Positions 14,154-24,990 of a stretch of DNA of 64,000 bases are shown piece by piece. A program made the position numbers and the translations under genes. The DNA is taken from assembly GCA_019009955.1 (NCBI GenBank), contig CM032228.1, positions 225,492,501 to 225,556,500 of the forward strand. Reading direction: 5' to 3'. Within the stretch, counting starts at the first letter, position 1. Each line of letters opens with the position of its first letter. The DNA is from Riptortus pedestris. Lineage: Eukaryota > Arthropoda > Insecta > Hemiptera > Alydidae. Below the pieces are notes generated by a model, which saw nothing but the letters and a program-made list of their open reading frames with translations, did not search any database and had not been told where the DNA came from.

Positions 14154-14221
14154 TGTTTGTTTGTTTGTTTGTTTGTTTGTTTGTTTGTTTGTTTGTTTGT
14201 TTGTTTGTTTGTTTGTTTGTT
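14154..14221 (+). repeat. (TTTG)n microsatellite
   Basis: About 16 uninterrupted TTTG units just inside the 5' end of the Helitron. Confidence 0.95.
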
Positions 14222-14289
14222 ACCTTTTCACGCATAAACGGCTGAACCGAATTTTATGAAACTTGGTATGTATATTACTACTAGCCCAA

Positions 14290-15420
14290 CTTAGACTTTA
14301 GGCTATATTAATATTCTCTAAGACGAACAGGAGTGGGGGTTATAAGGGAGACCTGAAATTAAAAATAGCGATATTTCGTTTCCTGTTGGTTTTTTGGCAA
14401 ATATTCATATAACAAAAGTTGTTTATTTTGTTATTTAGAATAACTTTTGTTATATACACTTTTTTCGTATACCGAACTATAAAGGCGTTATACGCTAAAA
14501 ATTATAGCGGGAGTCAACAATTTTATTTGGCACACAGACTCAACTGAACTAAATAAAACTCGGTATGTGTATTAGCACTAACGCCTTCCTTATAATAAGC
14601 CATACAAACATTTCTAGGGACGGGCAGGAGTGGGGGTTATAAGGGACGCCTGAAATTAAAAATAGTGATATTCCGTTTCCTATTGGTGTTTCGGCAAATA
14701 TGCACATAAGAAAAGTTGTTTATTTTGTTATTTAGAGAAACTTTTGTTATATACACTATCGTCGAATACCGAATTATAAAGGCGTTATACGCTAAAAATT
14801 ATAGCGGGTGTCAAGAATATTATTTGGCACAAAAGAGTCCACCGAACTAAATAAAACTCGGTATGTGTATTATCTCTGACGCCTTAATTATCATAAGCCA
14901 TACCAATATTTCTAGGGACGGGCAGGAGTGGGGGGCTATAAGGGAGGCCTAAAATTAAAAATAGCAATATTTCTTTTTCTACTGGTTTTTCTGCAAATAT
15001 GCACATGACAAAAGTAGTTTATTTTGTTATTTAAAGTAACTTTGGTTATGTTCACTTTTGCTGTATAACATAAACGAGATATGCGTTAAAATCTAAAGCG
15101 GAAGCCAACAATTTTGTCGAGCTCAAACGATTGAACCGAATTTAACAAAACTTGGTATGCGAATTAGCATTAATTCTTCCATGATTATAAGCTATATTAA
15201 AATGTTTAGGTTCAAACGGGAGTGGGGGTTATAAGACAGGCCTGAGATAAAAATTCGCAATTTTCATTTTCTATTTTTTTTTGGCTAACGTGCACATAGC
15301 AAAAGTTGTTTACTTTTGTTATTTAAAGTATCTTTTGTTGTATTCACTTTCGCCGTAAATGAAGTTAACACGGCATATACGCTAAATCCATTGCGGGAGT
15401 CATTAATTTTATTAGTACTT
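14290..15420 (+). repeat. Four ~300-bp tandem units inside Helitron
   Basis: Each unit carries the same ordered landmarks: CGGTATGTGTATTA, GGGCAGGAGTGGGGGTTATA, AAATTAAAAATAG, AAAGTTGTTTATTTTGTTAT, TATACGCTAAA and AGCGGGAGTCAA. They begin near 14290, 14560, 14860 and 15160, and the last unit is the most diverged. Confidence 0.75.
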
Positions 15421-16280
15421 ATTTAAGTGTTTTTAATAAATGGATATTATGACAAAAGATGTTATGTTTTAGTCTTATATGATAGTTGCAAGTATGATTC
15501 GGATTAGTGAGCTTATAAATCTCCGTCGCCTCCTCATTTATTTATTTATTTTCCCTATAACTTTTTTATTTATTTCTAATAGAATATAAACTATAAGAGC
15601 ATTTCTGGTATTTAATGTATACTCGATATGAATGTTTAAAGTATTACTAGGTTGCAGGGGGGCTCTCTTCCCCTCATCTAGCTTTTTGAACATAAATGAA
15701 ATTATGTTTAGGGATCTATTATTTAGTTCCATCAGGGAGATAAATTATTAAAATAATATTCTGAATCAATATTCTAAGGAAAACAACGATGATAACGCTC
15801 CTGCGAGAGCGGAAATGGACGGGAGGTAATTGAGTTTAGTTACTTCCTGAGGAATGCTGCCACGACGGGAAGTGAATTCCACTGAGGCTTACTAATACGA
15901 ATATAATCTTATGTATAAAACTATGCTAAAACTATATGTGCTTGGTTTGATTTTTGGCAGGAAATATGTTCATTATAGATGACATTTAATTGTACACATT
16001 GAAGCCTTGCTATAAAAATACAATCATTAGTAAGTCAGCAATGATTTCCCGGGCATCGCCGGGTACCTTAGCTAGTATATATATATAATTTTGAACGGAC
16101 CTCATTTTCGTTATCTTCCGGGTAGGATCGATGGACATTTGAAGAAATTTTTCGAAAGTCGCGTCATGAGTACGACCTCAATTGCTGATTTCCCTTAAGG
16201 GAAATCTGCTAAAATCAAAAAGGGGTTAGAACCGCCAGTTGAAATGATACTGTGATGACCGTCGTCACTGGCTGATGATC

Positions 16281-16413
16281 GAGTACAGCTGGCATTGTGC
16301 TGTCGATGCGATGGCACCATCATCAAGCCTGTCTAAAGTTACTCCACCAGCCTAACTTTTGACAGGCTTGAAGATGGTGCCATCACATCGAAAGCACAAT
16401 GCCAGCTGTACTC
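16281..16413. repeat. Hairpin cassette, 53-bp arms
   Basis: Arms 16281-16333 and 16361-16413 are inverted copies differing at three positions, with a 27-base loop. The right arm holds CTTGAAGATGG ... ATCGAAAGC, a layout like a degraded hammerhead core (CUGANGA ... GAAA). A diverged relative with the same flanking CCGTCGTCACTGGCTGATGA lies at 58611-58715. Hairpin is certain; ribozyme ancestry is inference. Confidence 0.75.
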
Positions 16414-16439
16414 ATTCTTCACTGACAGGTATGACAACA

Positions 16440-17410
16440 CTAAAGATCATGTTGGTTAATGGCTAAAATTGAGCGGGGGGAGGGGGGGGCAGAGGAGGAG
16501 GATTCGCAGAGTTGAAATATCTCCTTTATTATTACTTCAGATCTAAAATCTTTATATAACCAATCTTATTTTACATATGAATATTGTTACATACATATAT
16601 TCTCCCTCATGAATATTAACCGAGACAGTTTGATGTTTTAGTATTCAGCCCTCAGTGAACCTCCACTCTTACCCATGTCATATTAATGAGCTGTTATATC
16701 ATTAACCATTATATTATAAGCTTAAATATCAAACATTTTTTTTCAAGAGACAACTTTATTAAGTGGGATACGAGCAAATTCGTTTTGTGATAATACCATT
16801 AACTAAGATTTTACGTTCTTGTTTTGAATATGTTTACTTAATCTATACAATACTCGATACTTAACCCTATCAGTTAACACTTAATATCGTGTTTCTTATT
16901 GGCTGAAGTCGGTAATAGAATAGTGGGGTAAAAATGGTGGAGTTCTAAAATTCAAAATATTTTCATTATGAGTTGAATCGTGAAATAGAGCCACTCTTGT
17001 TAAACTATTGACACCCTAGAACTCATTTATCAGTTTTGAGCTATAAATTTACTAAATAAGAGGATGCAGGTTGAGGTTGAGGTTGCTCGTGATTACGGTC
17101 TATGACTAATAAAACTTTTCCAAATAAATACAATAAGTTAATATTCAACATATTCAATAACTAGTCCTGCGTCAAAATACAAACATTCAAGTTTGGATGG
17201 TGGCCGGGTCCATCAGACCAACCAACAGTTCCTTACAAGGCATAGTTCATAGTTTGTATCTCCTCAACAAAGAGCTAAAAGGATCCAAATTGGAGAAGGA
17301 TTTCCAAAAACTGCCCCTGGGCAGAAGGACAGAGTGCTACAACTTGCGTTCACCTCTCGTTCATATTACAGCACATTATTTGCTTTTCATTGGCTCCGTC
17401 AACCACCTGC
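16440..17410. other. No recognised feature
   Basis: Starts with a G-run segment resembling R1 internal sequence (16475-16640: AAATATCTCC, ATTAACCGAGA). The rest is unassigned AT-rich DNA, including a 78-codon open frame at 17197-17433 with no known motif. Confidence 0.45.
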
Positions 17411-17419
17411 TTCCATCAG

Positions 17420-17569
17420 TAATTATGCCATGATTTCCGGGTTGACAGACTACCTGGCTTAATATGTAAAAATCAGTAGTTTAGTTTTATGCATACACAA
17501 AGGCTTATAATAGACATAATAGAGCAAAACTCTTAATATTCACTATTCGTGTAACTGTAGTGTGTGTGC

Positions 17570-17572
<3 letters not shown>
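17420..17572 (+). repeat. Direct repeat, left member, beside LINE
   Basis: Shares CATGAT, TTGACAGACTA, CTGG, TACACAAAGGCTT and AAAACTCTTA, in order, with 18720-18858. Each member ends at a (TA)n tract. The pair brackets the LINE fragment. Confidence 0.6.

Positions 17573-17631
<59 letters not shown>
17573..17631. repeat. (TA)n microsatellite
   Basis: About 29 TA units at the left edge of the LINE fragment. Confidence 0.97.
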
Positions 17632-18609
17632 TTTTATTATAAAAATGTTCTCACTTCCAAGGAACACCCCTGACTATATTTTGTATTTGGAAACCAAACA
17701 ATATCCGCTTTACTTGTTCACCCTTAAAATGTTTTTAATTTATTTAAATAAAGCTTTTAGCGTTCCTAATTATCGATGGCCTAAAATAATAGCTGAACAT
17801 ATGGTTGAGAAACAGGCTAATTGGTTTAGAACTCTGGAAAATATTAGCTAAAAATACCTAGGAGAAAACATTGGATGGATTAAAGAACAAGACCATTTAT
17901 ACAAGAAAATAGATATCTCTGGAATATGCTGGATGGTAGAGGAACCAATTGATAAGGATCAATAAGAAGGCCAAGTCCTCTACTGTATATGTAATAAGTC
18001 CAGCATTAATACTATAAGCCCCATAATGAAGGCTAGAGGGGAATTGTTAAATTTGAATTATACAATAGGTAGATCAGAGAATCAATGGGTTTGTTCCCTC
18101 TGTAACAAAAATGAAATAGAAAATACATACCATTTTATTGCTGCTTGCCCTGTGCTTAATGAGTTTAGAAAACAGTATTTTGGCACACCCCTACTTAGCC
18201 ACAATGAATTTATTTTATTTTTAAATGGCAAGAATTGGCTTGCGCTGTACACATATTTGAGTGTTGCCCTACGTTATAGGAAATTGTTCATAGGGGAGTA
18301 TAATAATTAGGTATATTACATATGTTCCTTTCCTTCTATTTAAATATTGTATGTATGTTTATGTAATGTATTTTGTTTGCTTTTGCAATACTAAAGTATT
18401 TTATTATATAAAAGGCAGAGCTCAACAGACGGACTTATCAGTTCATGTTATGTATGTTAGGTTTAATTGTTATATCAAATATAATAGAAAATTTAAATTT
18501 ATATAATAATATAATTTATAATTAGATAATTATAAATATCACTATTTTAATTATTGAAATGAAGTAATTGTAAATTTATTTGTAGTTATTTTTCTGAATA
18601 AACATACTT

Positions 18610-18614
<5 letters not shown>
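17632..18614 (+). pseudogene. LINE ORF2 C-terminal fragment with 3' end
   Basis: The frame 18026-18310 encodes a 94-residue tail with WVCSLCNKNE ... ENTYHFIAACP, that is CX2C-X9-H-X4-C (residues 23, 26, 36, 41). This C-terminal zinc motif is typical of non-LTR retrotransposon polymerases, and KARGELLNLN lies just before it. Upstream, 17643-17848 gives PNYRWPKIIAEHMVEKQ in another frame, with stops between, so the copy is dead. The 3' UTR ends TCTGAATAAACATACTTTAT with no poly-A and passes straight into (TA)n at 18615. The 5' truncation point also lies at (TA)n. I infer a LINE inserted into TA repeats; clade is not determined (R1-like clades have this zinc motif). Confidence 0.75.

Positions 18615-18679
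<65 letters not shown>
18615..18679. repeat. (TA)n followed by (GA)n
   Basis: About 21 TA units followed by about 11 GA units, directly after the LINE 3' end. Confidence 0.97.
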
Positions 18680-18719
18680 TCACTGACAGACAGTCAGGGA
18701 GACAATTATTGTTGTCTCC

Positions 18720-18855
18720 GCCATTTATTAGGTCATGATCCCTGGATTGACAGACTAACTGGTATCTAAAATCCAGTAAATGAGATTTAATTGTACACAA
18801 AGGCTTCTATATCTTCACACGAGACTATATTTTTAACAACTGCAGTACCAAAACT

Positions 18856-18858
<3 letters not shown>
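18720..18858 (+). repeat. Direct repeat, right member, beside LINE
   Basis: Diverged copy of 17420-17572, with the same order of landmarks. It ends at the TA tract 18859-18889. Confidence 0.6.

Positions 18859-18889
<31 letters not shown>
18859..18889. repeat. (TA)n microsatellite
   Basis: About 15 TA units bounding the left side of the cassette 18890-19272. Confidence 0.95.
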
Positions 18890-18894
<5 letters not shown>

Positions 18895-19271
18895 GTAACA
18901 CTGACCATTTATTATTAGAATGCTTTTTGAGCCATGAAGTCAAAAAATAGAAGTTTCTTCATATAGTCATTTCTTTTTATCCCCGACGTGTTTCGAGTGT
19001 GACCACAACATCTCAAGGGGTTATTTAGCCATCAATAAATATGAAAAGCAATCCTTATAATTATAATAATATTATAATATATGAAATATATTATATAATG
19101 CAGTCGTATTTGAAGCTAAGGCAACTATAGAGAACTAAACTACTTCAGTTTAAACTATAATTTATGGTAAGATTATGGAATCACGGTTTAAACTGGATTG
19201 GTGACACTCGAAACGTGTCGGGGATAAAATAAATGACTATATCAAGCAATTTTTATTTTCTGACCTACCGC

Positions 19272-19272
<1 letters not shown>
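18890..19272. repeat. PLE-like cassette with inverted hammerhead-type ends
   Basis: The left side read on minus and the right side read on plus share ACACTCGAAAC, GTCGGGGATAAAA, AATGACTATAT and TTCTATTTT/TTTTATTTTCTGAC, so the two ends are inverted copies around a 180-base middle. Both outer edges are (TA)n. The design resembles Penelope-type terminal repeats, but no coding sequence is inside. Inverted ends are seen; PLE origin is inferred from the hammerhead-like motif and from the PLE RT relic at 1-965. Confidence 0.6.
18981..19020 (-). ncRNA. Hammerhead-ribozyme-like motif
   Basis: Minus strand: CCCC, then CTTGAGA, a short variable section, CGAAACACGTC, then GGGG. CCCC can pair with GGGG (stem I), GAAAC...GTC supplies the second half of the core with a minimal two-pair stem III, and GUC is a classic cleavage triplet. 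The first core half deviates from CUGANGA (CUUGAGA), so activity is doubtful. A second 3' half (CGAAACGTGTCGGGG) lies in inverted orientation at 19208-19223. Confidence 0.4.

Positions 19273-19332
<60 letters not shown>
19273..19332. repeat. (TA)n microsatellite
   Basis: About 30 TA units bounding the right side of the cassette. Confidence 0.97.
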
Positions 19333-19336
<4 letters not shown>

Positions 19337-20405
19337 TAGCTAATATTGTTTTGAAGAATGGAAATATTTTAGGTGGTTCCAATTTTCATTTTTGAAACAT
19401 TTAACAGTAAATAAATGCTAAAACCTTATAAAACTCCCTTAAAGAACTGTCTTATTCACTTTGGACGATAATGTATCCTGCAAAAAGAGGCTTAGTGCAC
19501 AAAAAAGAGAGGCAATATACAGCTGGCTCTAATATAAAGTCCCCCGAGCTAAATGTTTATGAGTGCGTGTGCTTTAGAATGGCTGAGCCTACACATAAAG
19601 TAGACGAAATGTAGATTTGAGTTGACGGGGCCCAACAGAATTATTGAATCGGCACCTATTTCAGTCAACCGCACGCACTTTGCTTTACTGGATCGACATT
19701 CCAGTAATCCAGTTTAGTCAACTGGGGACTTTCCGACATTTATTCAACACGGCAGGGATAAAATACTATATTCCTCTCTGCTCAAATACAGTCTTGTATG
19801 CATATTTATGCAAATGTGATGATAAGCTCTTAAAGATTAATTATTTTTGCGTTTACATTTTGTCAATCCAATGGATTGAAAAAAAAAATGTTGGATAAGC
19901 AGCTGCAACTAGCCATTTTGGCTCAAAACTGTATGTAACTCAATGTAAAATAAAAACTAAATTATAAAAAAATAACAAAAACTGAACCAACAAAAAAAAT
20001 TAAAAATATTATTTGTAGTTAATAAAAACAACAAATATAGCCAATATTGAAGATAAAAAATTTAAAGTGGTTTTAATAACAAAAAAAATATGTTATTCCT
20101 ATATACTAGAACATCTATATTGTTCAAAATTTTTCACCAATTGTAAGTCAAAATCAAAAAGGAGAGAAGTTAAATTTTGTAAAACAATTTCATTTTAAGG
20201 TGATTTAGTGTGTTGTCAATATGTGGGTTCCTGTCTGTAAGAAGCTTTTTTTCTTGCATATTCAAATAATAAAATAACAATTGTTCATTGAAAATTAATT
20301 ATTAGTCCTTCCGTCATTAAAATACAAAATACTCACCAAAATATGGCGAGAATCGCCATTGTCTAACCTGAAACTCAAACCATCTAGTACTTTCACATAT
20401 TTTAT
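19333..20405. other. No recognised feature
   Basis: AT-rich, A-run-rich sequence. The 84-codon frame at 19644-19898 shows no known motif. Confidence 0.5.
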
Positions 20406-20409
20406 CACT

Positions 20410-20590
20410 TCCACTTGTATTTAGGTGTCACTAAATTCTACTTCTATTTGTACATTTCATTATTTCTGCTTCTATTGGTGTATTTCATCGTTCTATTTTT
20501 TAGCGGTATATTTTATCACTTCTACTTCTATTGGCATATTTCATCACATCTATTTCTATCGGTATATTTTATCGCTAGAGCTTCTATTTA
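20410..20590 (+). repeat. Short-period minisatellite
   Basis: About five or six imperfect units of roughly 30-36 bases built on TTCTATTGGTATATTTCATC (variants of TTCTACTTCTATT then TATTTTATC). The long open frames through it are a by-product of the repeat. Confidence 0.7.
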
Positions 20591-21450
20591 CGACTTTTTT
20601 CAATATGCACCCGGGTCTTGTGTTTTTTGTATATTTATGGAGTTCCACTTGAGGGGCACTACTAACAATAACTTTTTAGCGACTGGAGATCTTCCTCTGG
20701 TCATGAAGCACGATTTTTAATGTCCCTCAAGCCCAAAATAAAATTTAATATATATTTATTTAAAGAAAGTAATTCTTCGACATATGCTACGTTTATCTTT
20801 TTTATGCCATTGACAGAAGTCAGGATTACTTGGAATATCTTTAATTATATTTCTTCGGGAAACCATTTTTATTTGAATCCACTACGATGAGAAACTCAGT
20901 CGGCTAACTACTTCTTCGTTTTCACATCCAGAATTTTATTATATTTTCCACTGAAAGCACTCGTTATATTTTGACGAGGAGTTAGATCAATTTGAACACA
21001 TGGACGATAATAAATCAGAAATATTCTTCAAATGGTCATTCGAAGCTTCACGCATAAAACTTTAATATGATTTATTTGATGAAAACAACGATTTTATTCA
21101 GTTCTTACGTTAATACAATCATGAAGCCATTAAACTAATTCTGATAACATTCTAAACATAAATAAGTAATAAATCACGAGTAAAAGAACTGAATGGCTGC
21201 ATATTTAGTGAACATGTTATAAGAAATTCGTGTTATGTAATGAATTTGAGGTAACTATTACGTGCCTAGGTTGATCTTTATATTCCCATTGTGGGAATCT
21301 ATTGCCGTCAACGAAGTGTAACACGGCTAGTTAGCACATATTGTGCAGAAAGAATTAATACTGTTATGCAGTTTCGTAGATGGATAGTATAGGGAACATT
21401 GCTATCAAGTGGAAAGGAATCGAATGGACTTTGTAAAATAAAAAATTGTA
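20591..21450. other. No recognised feature
   Basis: Unassigned AT-rich DNA. Confidence 0.5.
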
Positions 21451-21451
21451 A

Positions 21452-21506
21452 AACTTCATGTGAGAAATCTGCTTAGTTTAGGCAGCCCCTGCGAAAAGGA
21501 CTTTTT
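21452..21506 (-). mobile_element. R1 end fragment
   Basis: GAGAAATCTGCTTAGTTTAG followed by GCAGCCCCTGCG and GGACTTTTT is the AAAAGTCC end of R1 in minus orientation. The rest of that copy is absent. Confidence 0.75.
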
Positions 21507-21586
21507 ATGTTCAACTTACTGAGAGTAGCTCACCCAAGCCATAACCCACACGTCCACCGGCCTTGCTCATAAATGCCGTATAATAT

Positions 21587-22026
21587 AAAAAAGGCCCTCA
21601 CGCAGGGGCTGCGTAAACTTATCAGATTTCCCACGTGAAGTTTTACAATAGAGAAATTTCACGAGAGCCGAACAGTTAAGAAAACGACCGACCTAGCTTT
21701 TGGCGGGAAACTCACTCTCATCCGTTATCCTCCCCGATTTCATAAAAATGCAAATATCTCGGTTAATATTCAAGATAGAGAATACATGTATATAACAATA
21801 TTTATAGTAAATGTAATTTTCAATAAGATTGATTCTGTAAAATGTTTCGATCCGACGTATAGTAACGGAAATATTTCGACTTTTAGAAAATCCTCTCCTC
21901 TAAACCCCCTCTCCCACTGGTCCGATTTCAGCCATTTACGAACTTAATCTTTCTGTTTACATAGAACGACTAAATATCAAGTTTGGTAACGATCAAAAAA
22001 AAATTACAACCGCTAGAGCGGTAACA

Positions 22027-22092
<66 letters not shown>

Positions 22093-22218
22093 GTTTTGAA
22101 CGGACCTCATTTTCGTCATCTACTAGGTAGGATCGATGGACATTTGAAGAAAAATTTCGAAAATTCCGTCATGATTACAACCTCAAATAGCTGATTTCCC
22201 TTAAAGGAAATCTGCTAA
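21587..22218 (+). mobile_element. R1 family repeat, copy 4 (short middle)
   Basis: Starts AAAAAAGGCCCTCACGCAGG and ends TTTCCCTTAAAGGAAATC then TGCTAA. The middle is the short type (CGACCGACCTAGCTTTTGGC, then ACTCTCATCCGTTATC). (TA)n spans about 22031-22086, between GCGGTAACAGACA and TAGTTTTGAACGGACC. Confidence 0.88.
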
Positions 22219-23214
22219 AATGATTTGCTAGATTTCAAGTTGTCTCTTATTTCTTTCTTTTATTGTTATAGATGAGATAGATTGTTGGTGCATATTATGT
22301 ACGATTTCGGATTACTAATTGTCTAGAGCCCTTTCCCTCAAGGAGTTGACAGCTATTGAAAACCTATGGCATAATGCAGGAGATAAGATGGCCTAAGGTA
22401 GAAAGAGATGAGTATTGTTCATTTTCCCCTTCTAGTGATTGATACTGGAGGGAGTATTGTTGTCGGGCAGAATAATAGCTGGTTGAGGGGTGGGGGGACT
22501 TATTAGCCCCCACCCCCCATTCCAGGCTATCATCGCCGTCACAATGTCTACTTATTCCAGCCACCACTTGGGAAAAATTACACCTCTCCAGCCACTAGTC
22601 AGTAGGCAGTTTTCAATCACAACTCCAAAAACTCCGTCAGGCTGTTTCTGCTTAGACTAAAAAGATTTTTCTATCCAGCACGAATCTCTTCACTCTATTT
22701 CTCAGTTAATACTAAAACCTACCCAATAATGAATTGAAATTTAATCTGTTCATGAAATATTTTGTTACATACATATTAGCATTATTAAGAATAGGGGTTT
22801 ACTGAAAGAAAACATGTAATCCCATCAATATTTTTTGTAACAGAAGAATTGTAGATCAGCATTTCAAAAAAAATAACATGATTAACGAAAAGACAGGTAT
22901 GTCATATTTTTCGGCCAGTGATATAAAAGAGATATTAATACTTTTTATTATACTCCTGTCCCCAATAATATATTTTTCTCCCCTCGTACATATACATGGT
23001 ATTTATCTTAGTAATGTAAAATATGCCGTTGATCTATATACTCCAGGAGATCTAAGACTCTTTGGTTCAATTCCCACATAAGCCGATGGTACTTATGAAA
23101 TAACTAACAATTTAGTGACACTCTTGATCACCAATGGCTATAATGCACCATGTATGTTATGAATAGCTGTTATAATATATACTGAAAACAAACACACACT
23201 GATGTATAATATGG
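22219..23214. other. No recognised feature
   Basis: Unassigned. Contains a C/G-run hairpin-like patch near 22490-22520 and short frames without motifs. Confidence 0.5.
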
Positions 23215-23217
23215 TTT

Positions 23218-24290
23218 AGCTCGGGAAATATATTGAATGCGGAATGATGGCATTTTTATATTCAAGGTTTTACTATGCACAATATTTTTACATTTCCCCT
23301 CCTGATTTGTACTTGAATATTTAGTAACTCAAGTGAGCTCCATCATTATTAAGTACCATTACTGAGTTAGCTTTGATTGAGAAATATTTAGACTGAATAG
23401 TATGTCTAAATTTGAATCAATGCAAAGCTATAATAAATCCTTTCCATTTCCATTTCCTGTATGTATTTACTTTTATTTAGTTTTACATCTTTCTCGAGGT
23501 TCGCCTAGAGCCTTCTGTAATTGTCTCTCCAGAACTTCAGCTCCCGGATGTAGTGGAAGTTCAGCATTTAATTTTTTAAATTATTATAACTTGAGTTATT
23601 CGAAACATTAAACCATCAAAATGTTTTAATAATTCACTTATCAGTGGATAATATATAACTCATAACCATGACTTAATTTAGAATAAGAAAGTGAAGAGGA
23701 GGGGACTAGATTCATTATCTCGTCACGAACACGAATCATACTTAGAATAATCATATAAGTTTAAAAACGTTAATTCATTTGTCATAATATACCAGAATAA
23801 ATTTAGGTTTAATGAGCACATCATGCTTATGGATTTTTTAAAATAAAAACTCATGTAACAGAAGTTATTCTAAATAAGAAAATTTACAATTTTTGTTCTG
23901 AGAATTTCTGGAGAAAAACAAATGCGGAACGAAATATAGTTTCTTTTTTTTTTCATTTTAGCCCTACCTCACAATCCCCTCTCCTGCTCGTCTCTAGAAA
24001 TGTTAATACAGAATATAATATGGAGGAGTTGAAGCTAATTAAAATACCGTGTTTTGTTTAGTACGGCTCGGTTATTTGTGCCTAAAGAAATTGTCGACAC
24101 CCGCAGTAGTTTTATATCCCGATAGTGTATATCCCGATTATACTTCGGTATACATCAAAAGTGTACCTAACAAACATTACTTTAAATAACAAAACAAACA
24201 ACTTTTGCGATGTGCATGTTTACCGAAAAACCAATAAGAAACGAAATATTGCAATTTTTCATTTCATTCCTCCCTTGGAACCCCAACTCC
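23218..24290 (-). mobile_element. Decayed Helitron fragment (minus)
   Basis: The minus-strand 3' end region (complement of TTTAGCTCGGGAAAT, TTTTACTATGCACAATATTT) matches the 3' part of 9126-10151. Further in, blocks equivalent to the ~300-bp Helitron units are visible (TACTTCGGTATA, AACAAACAACTTTTG, CCAATAAGAAACGAAATATT). The 5' end is missing, replaced by the minisatellite at 24291. Confidence 0.7.
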
Positions 24291-24990
24291 TCTTGGAGTA
24301 GATGATCCACCAAGTGCATTCCCTATTATTAAAGTAATCATCGGTGTAGCTGATCTACCAAGTGAGTTCTCTATTATTTAATCAATTACTAGATCAGCTG
24401 ATTTACCAAACGTGTTGCCTGTTATTTAATTAATTATAAGAATGGCTGATCTTTCAAGAGTATTCCATACTACTTAATTAATCATCGGTGTAGCTGATCT
24501 ACTAAGTGAGTTCTCTATTATTTAATCAATTAATAGACCAGCTAATTTACCAAACGTGTTGCCTGTTATTTAATTAACCATTAGAATGGCTGATCTTTCA
24601 AGTGTATTCGCTACTACTTAATTAATCATCGGTGTAGCTGATCTACCAAGGGTATTCCCTATTATTTAATCAATTATTAGATCAGCTGATTTACTAAACG
24701 TGCTGCCTGTTATTATACTAATCATTAGAATGGCTGATCTTTCAAGTGTATTCGCTACTACTTAATTAATCATCGGTGTAGCTGATCTACCAAGGGTATT
24801 CCCTATTATTTAATCAATTATTAGATCAGCTGATTTACCAAACGTGTTGCCTGTTATTTAATTAATCTTTAGAATGGCTGATCTTTCAAGTGTATTCCCT
24901 ACTACTTAATTAATCATCGGTGTAGCTGATCTACCAAGTGTGTTCCCTATTATTTAATTTAGTTACTAGAGTAGCTCTTATAACGAGTGT
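24291..24990 (+). repeat. 144-bp higher-order minisatellite (3 x 48)
   Basis: The landmark CATCGGTGTAGCTGATCTAC recurs at 24339, 24483, 24627, 24771 and 24915, exactly 144 apart. Each 144-bp unit consists of three related ~48-bp subunits: one with GGTGTAGCTGATCTACC, one with AGATCAGCTGATTTACCAAA, one with AGAATGGCTGATCTTTCAAG, each followed by TATTTAATTAATC-type sequence. This is a small higher-order array of about 4.7 units. Confidence 0.92.

Larger units (their letters stand above)
14034..16075 (+). mobile_element. Non-autonomous Helitron inside R1 TA tract
   Basis: The 5' end is TCTATATATATATAAAATTG, preceded by A. The 3' end is the hairpin CCCGGGCATCGCCGGG followed by TACCTTAGCTAG, with T next. 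Both termini therefore obey the Helitron pattern and the A|T target rule. About 2.04 kb, with no Rep/helicase frame. Downstream of the 5' end lies a (TTTG)n run (about 14154-14221), then four imperfect tandem units of roughly 300 bp. The element shares its ends with 9126-10151 and its interior with the decayed copy at 23218-24290. Confidence 0.9.
13222..16212 (+). mobile_element. R1 family repeat, copy 3, split by a Helitron
   Basis: Left part 13222-14033 runs from AAAGTCCGTCACGCAGGAGC through the long-type middle to ACAGACAAATATATA. Right part 16076-16212 resumes with TATATATAATTTTGAACGGACC and ends with GATTTCCCTTAAGGGAAATC then TGCTAA. The Helitron 14034-16075 occupies the TA tract. Removing it rejoins a normal R1 copy, so the order of insertion is R1 first, Helitron second. 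Confidence 0.88.

Noticed and set aside
14154..14221. CRISPR-like short direct repeats
   Set aside because: Simple TTTG microsatellite in a eukaryotic Helitron; no spacer structure.
17564..17851. 95-codon frame starting with an Ile/Tyr run
   Set aside because: The start is the (TA)n tract; only the later part is LINE-derived and is annotated as a pseudogene.
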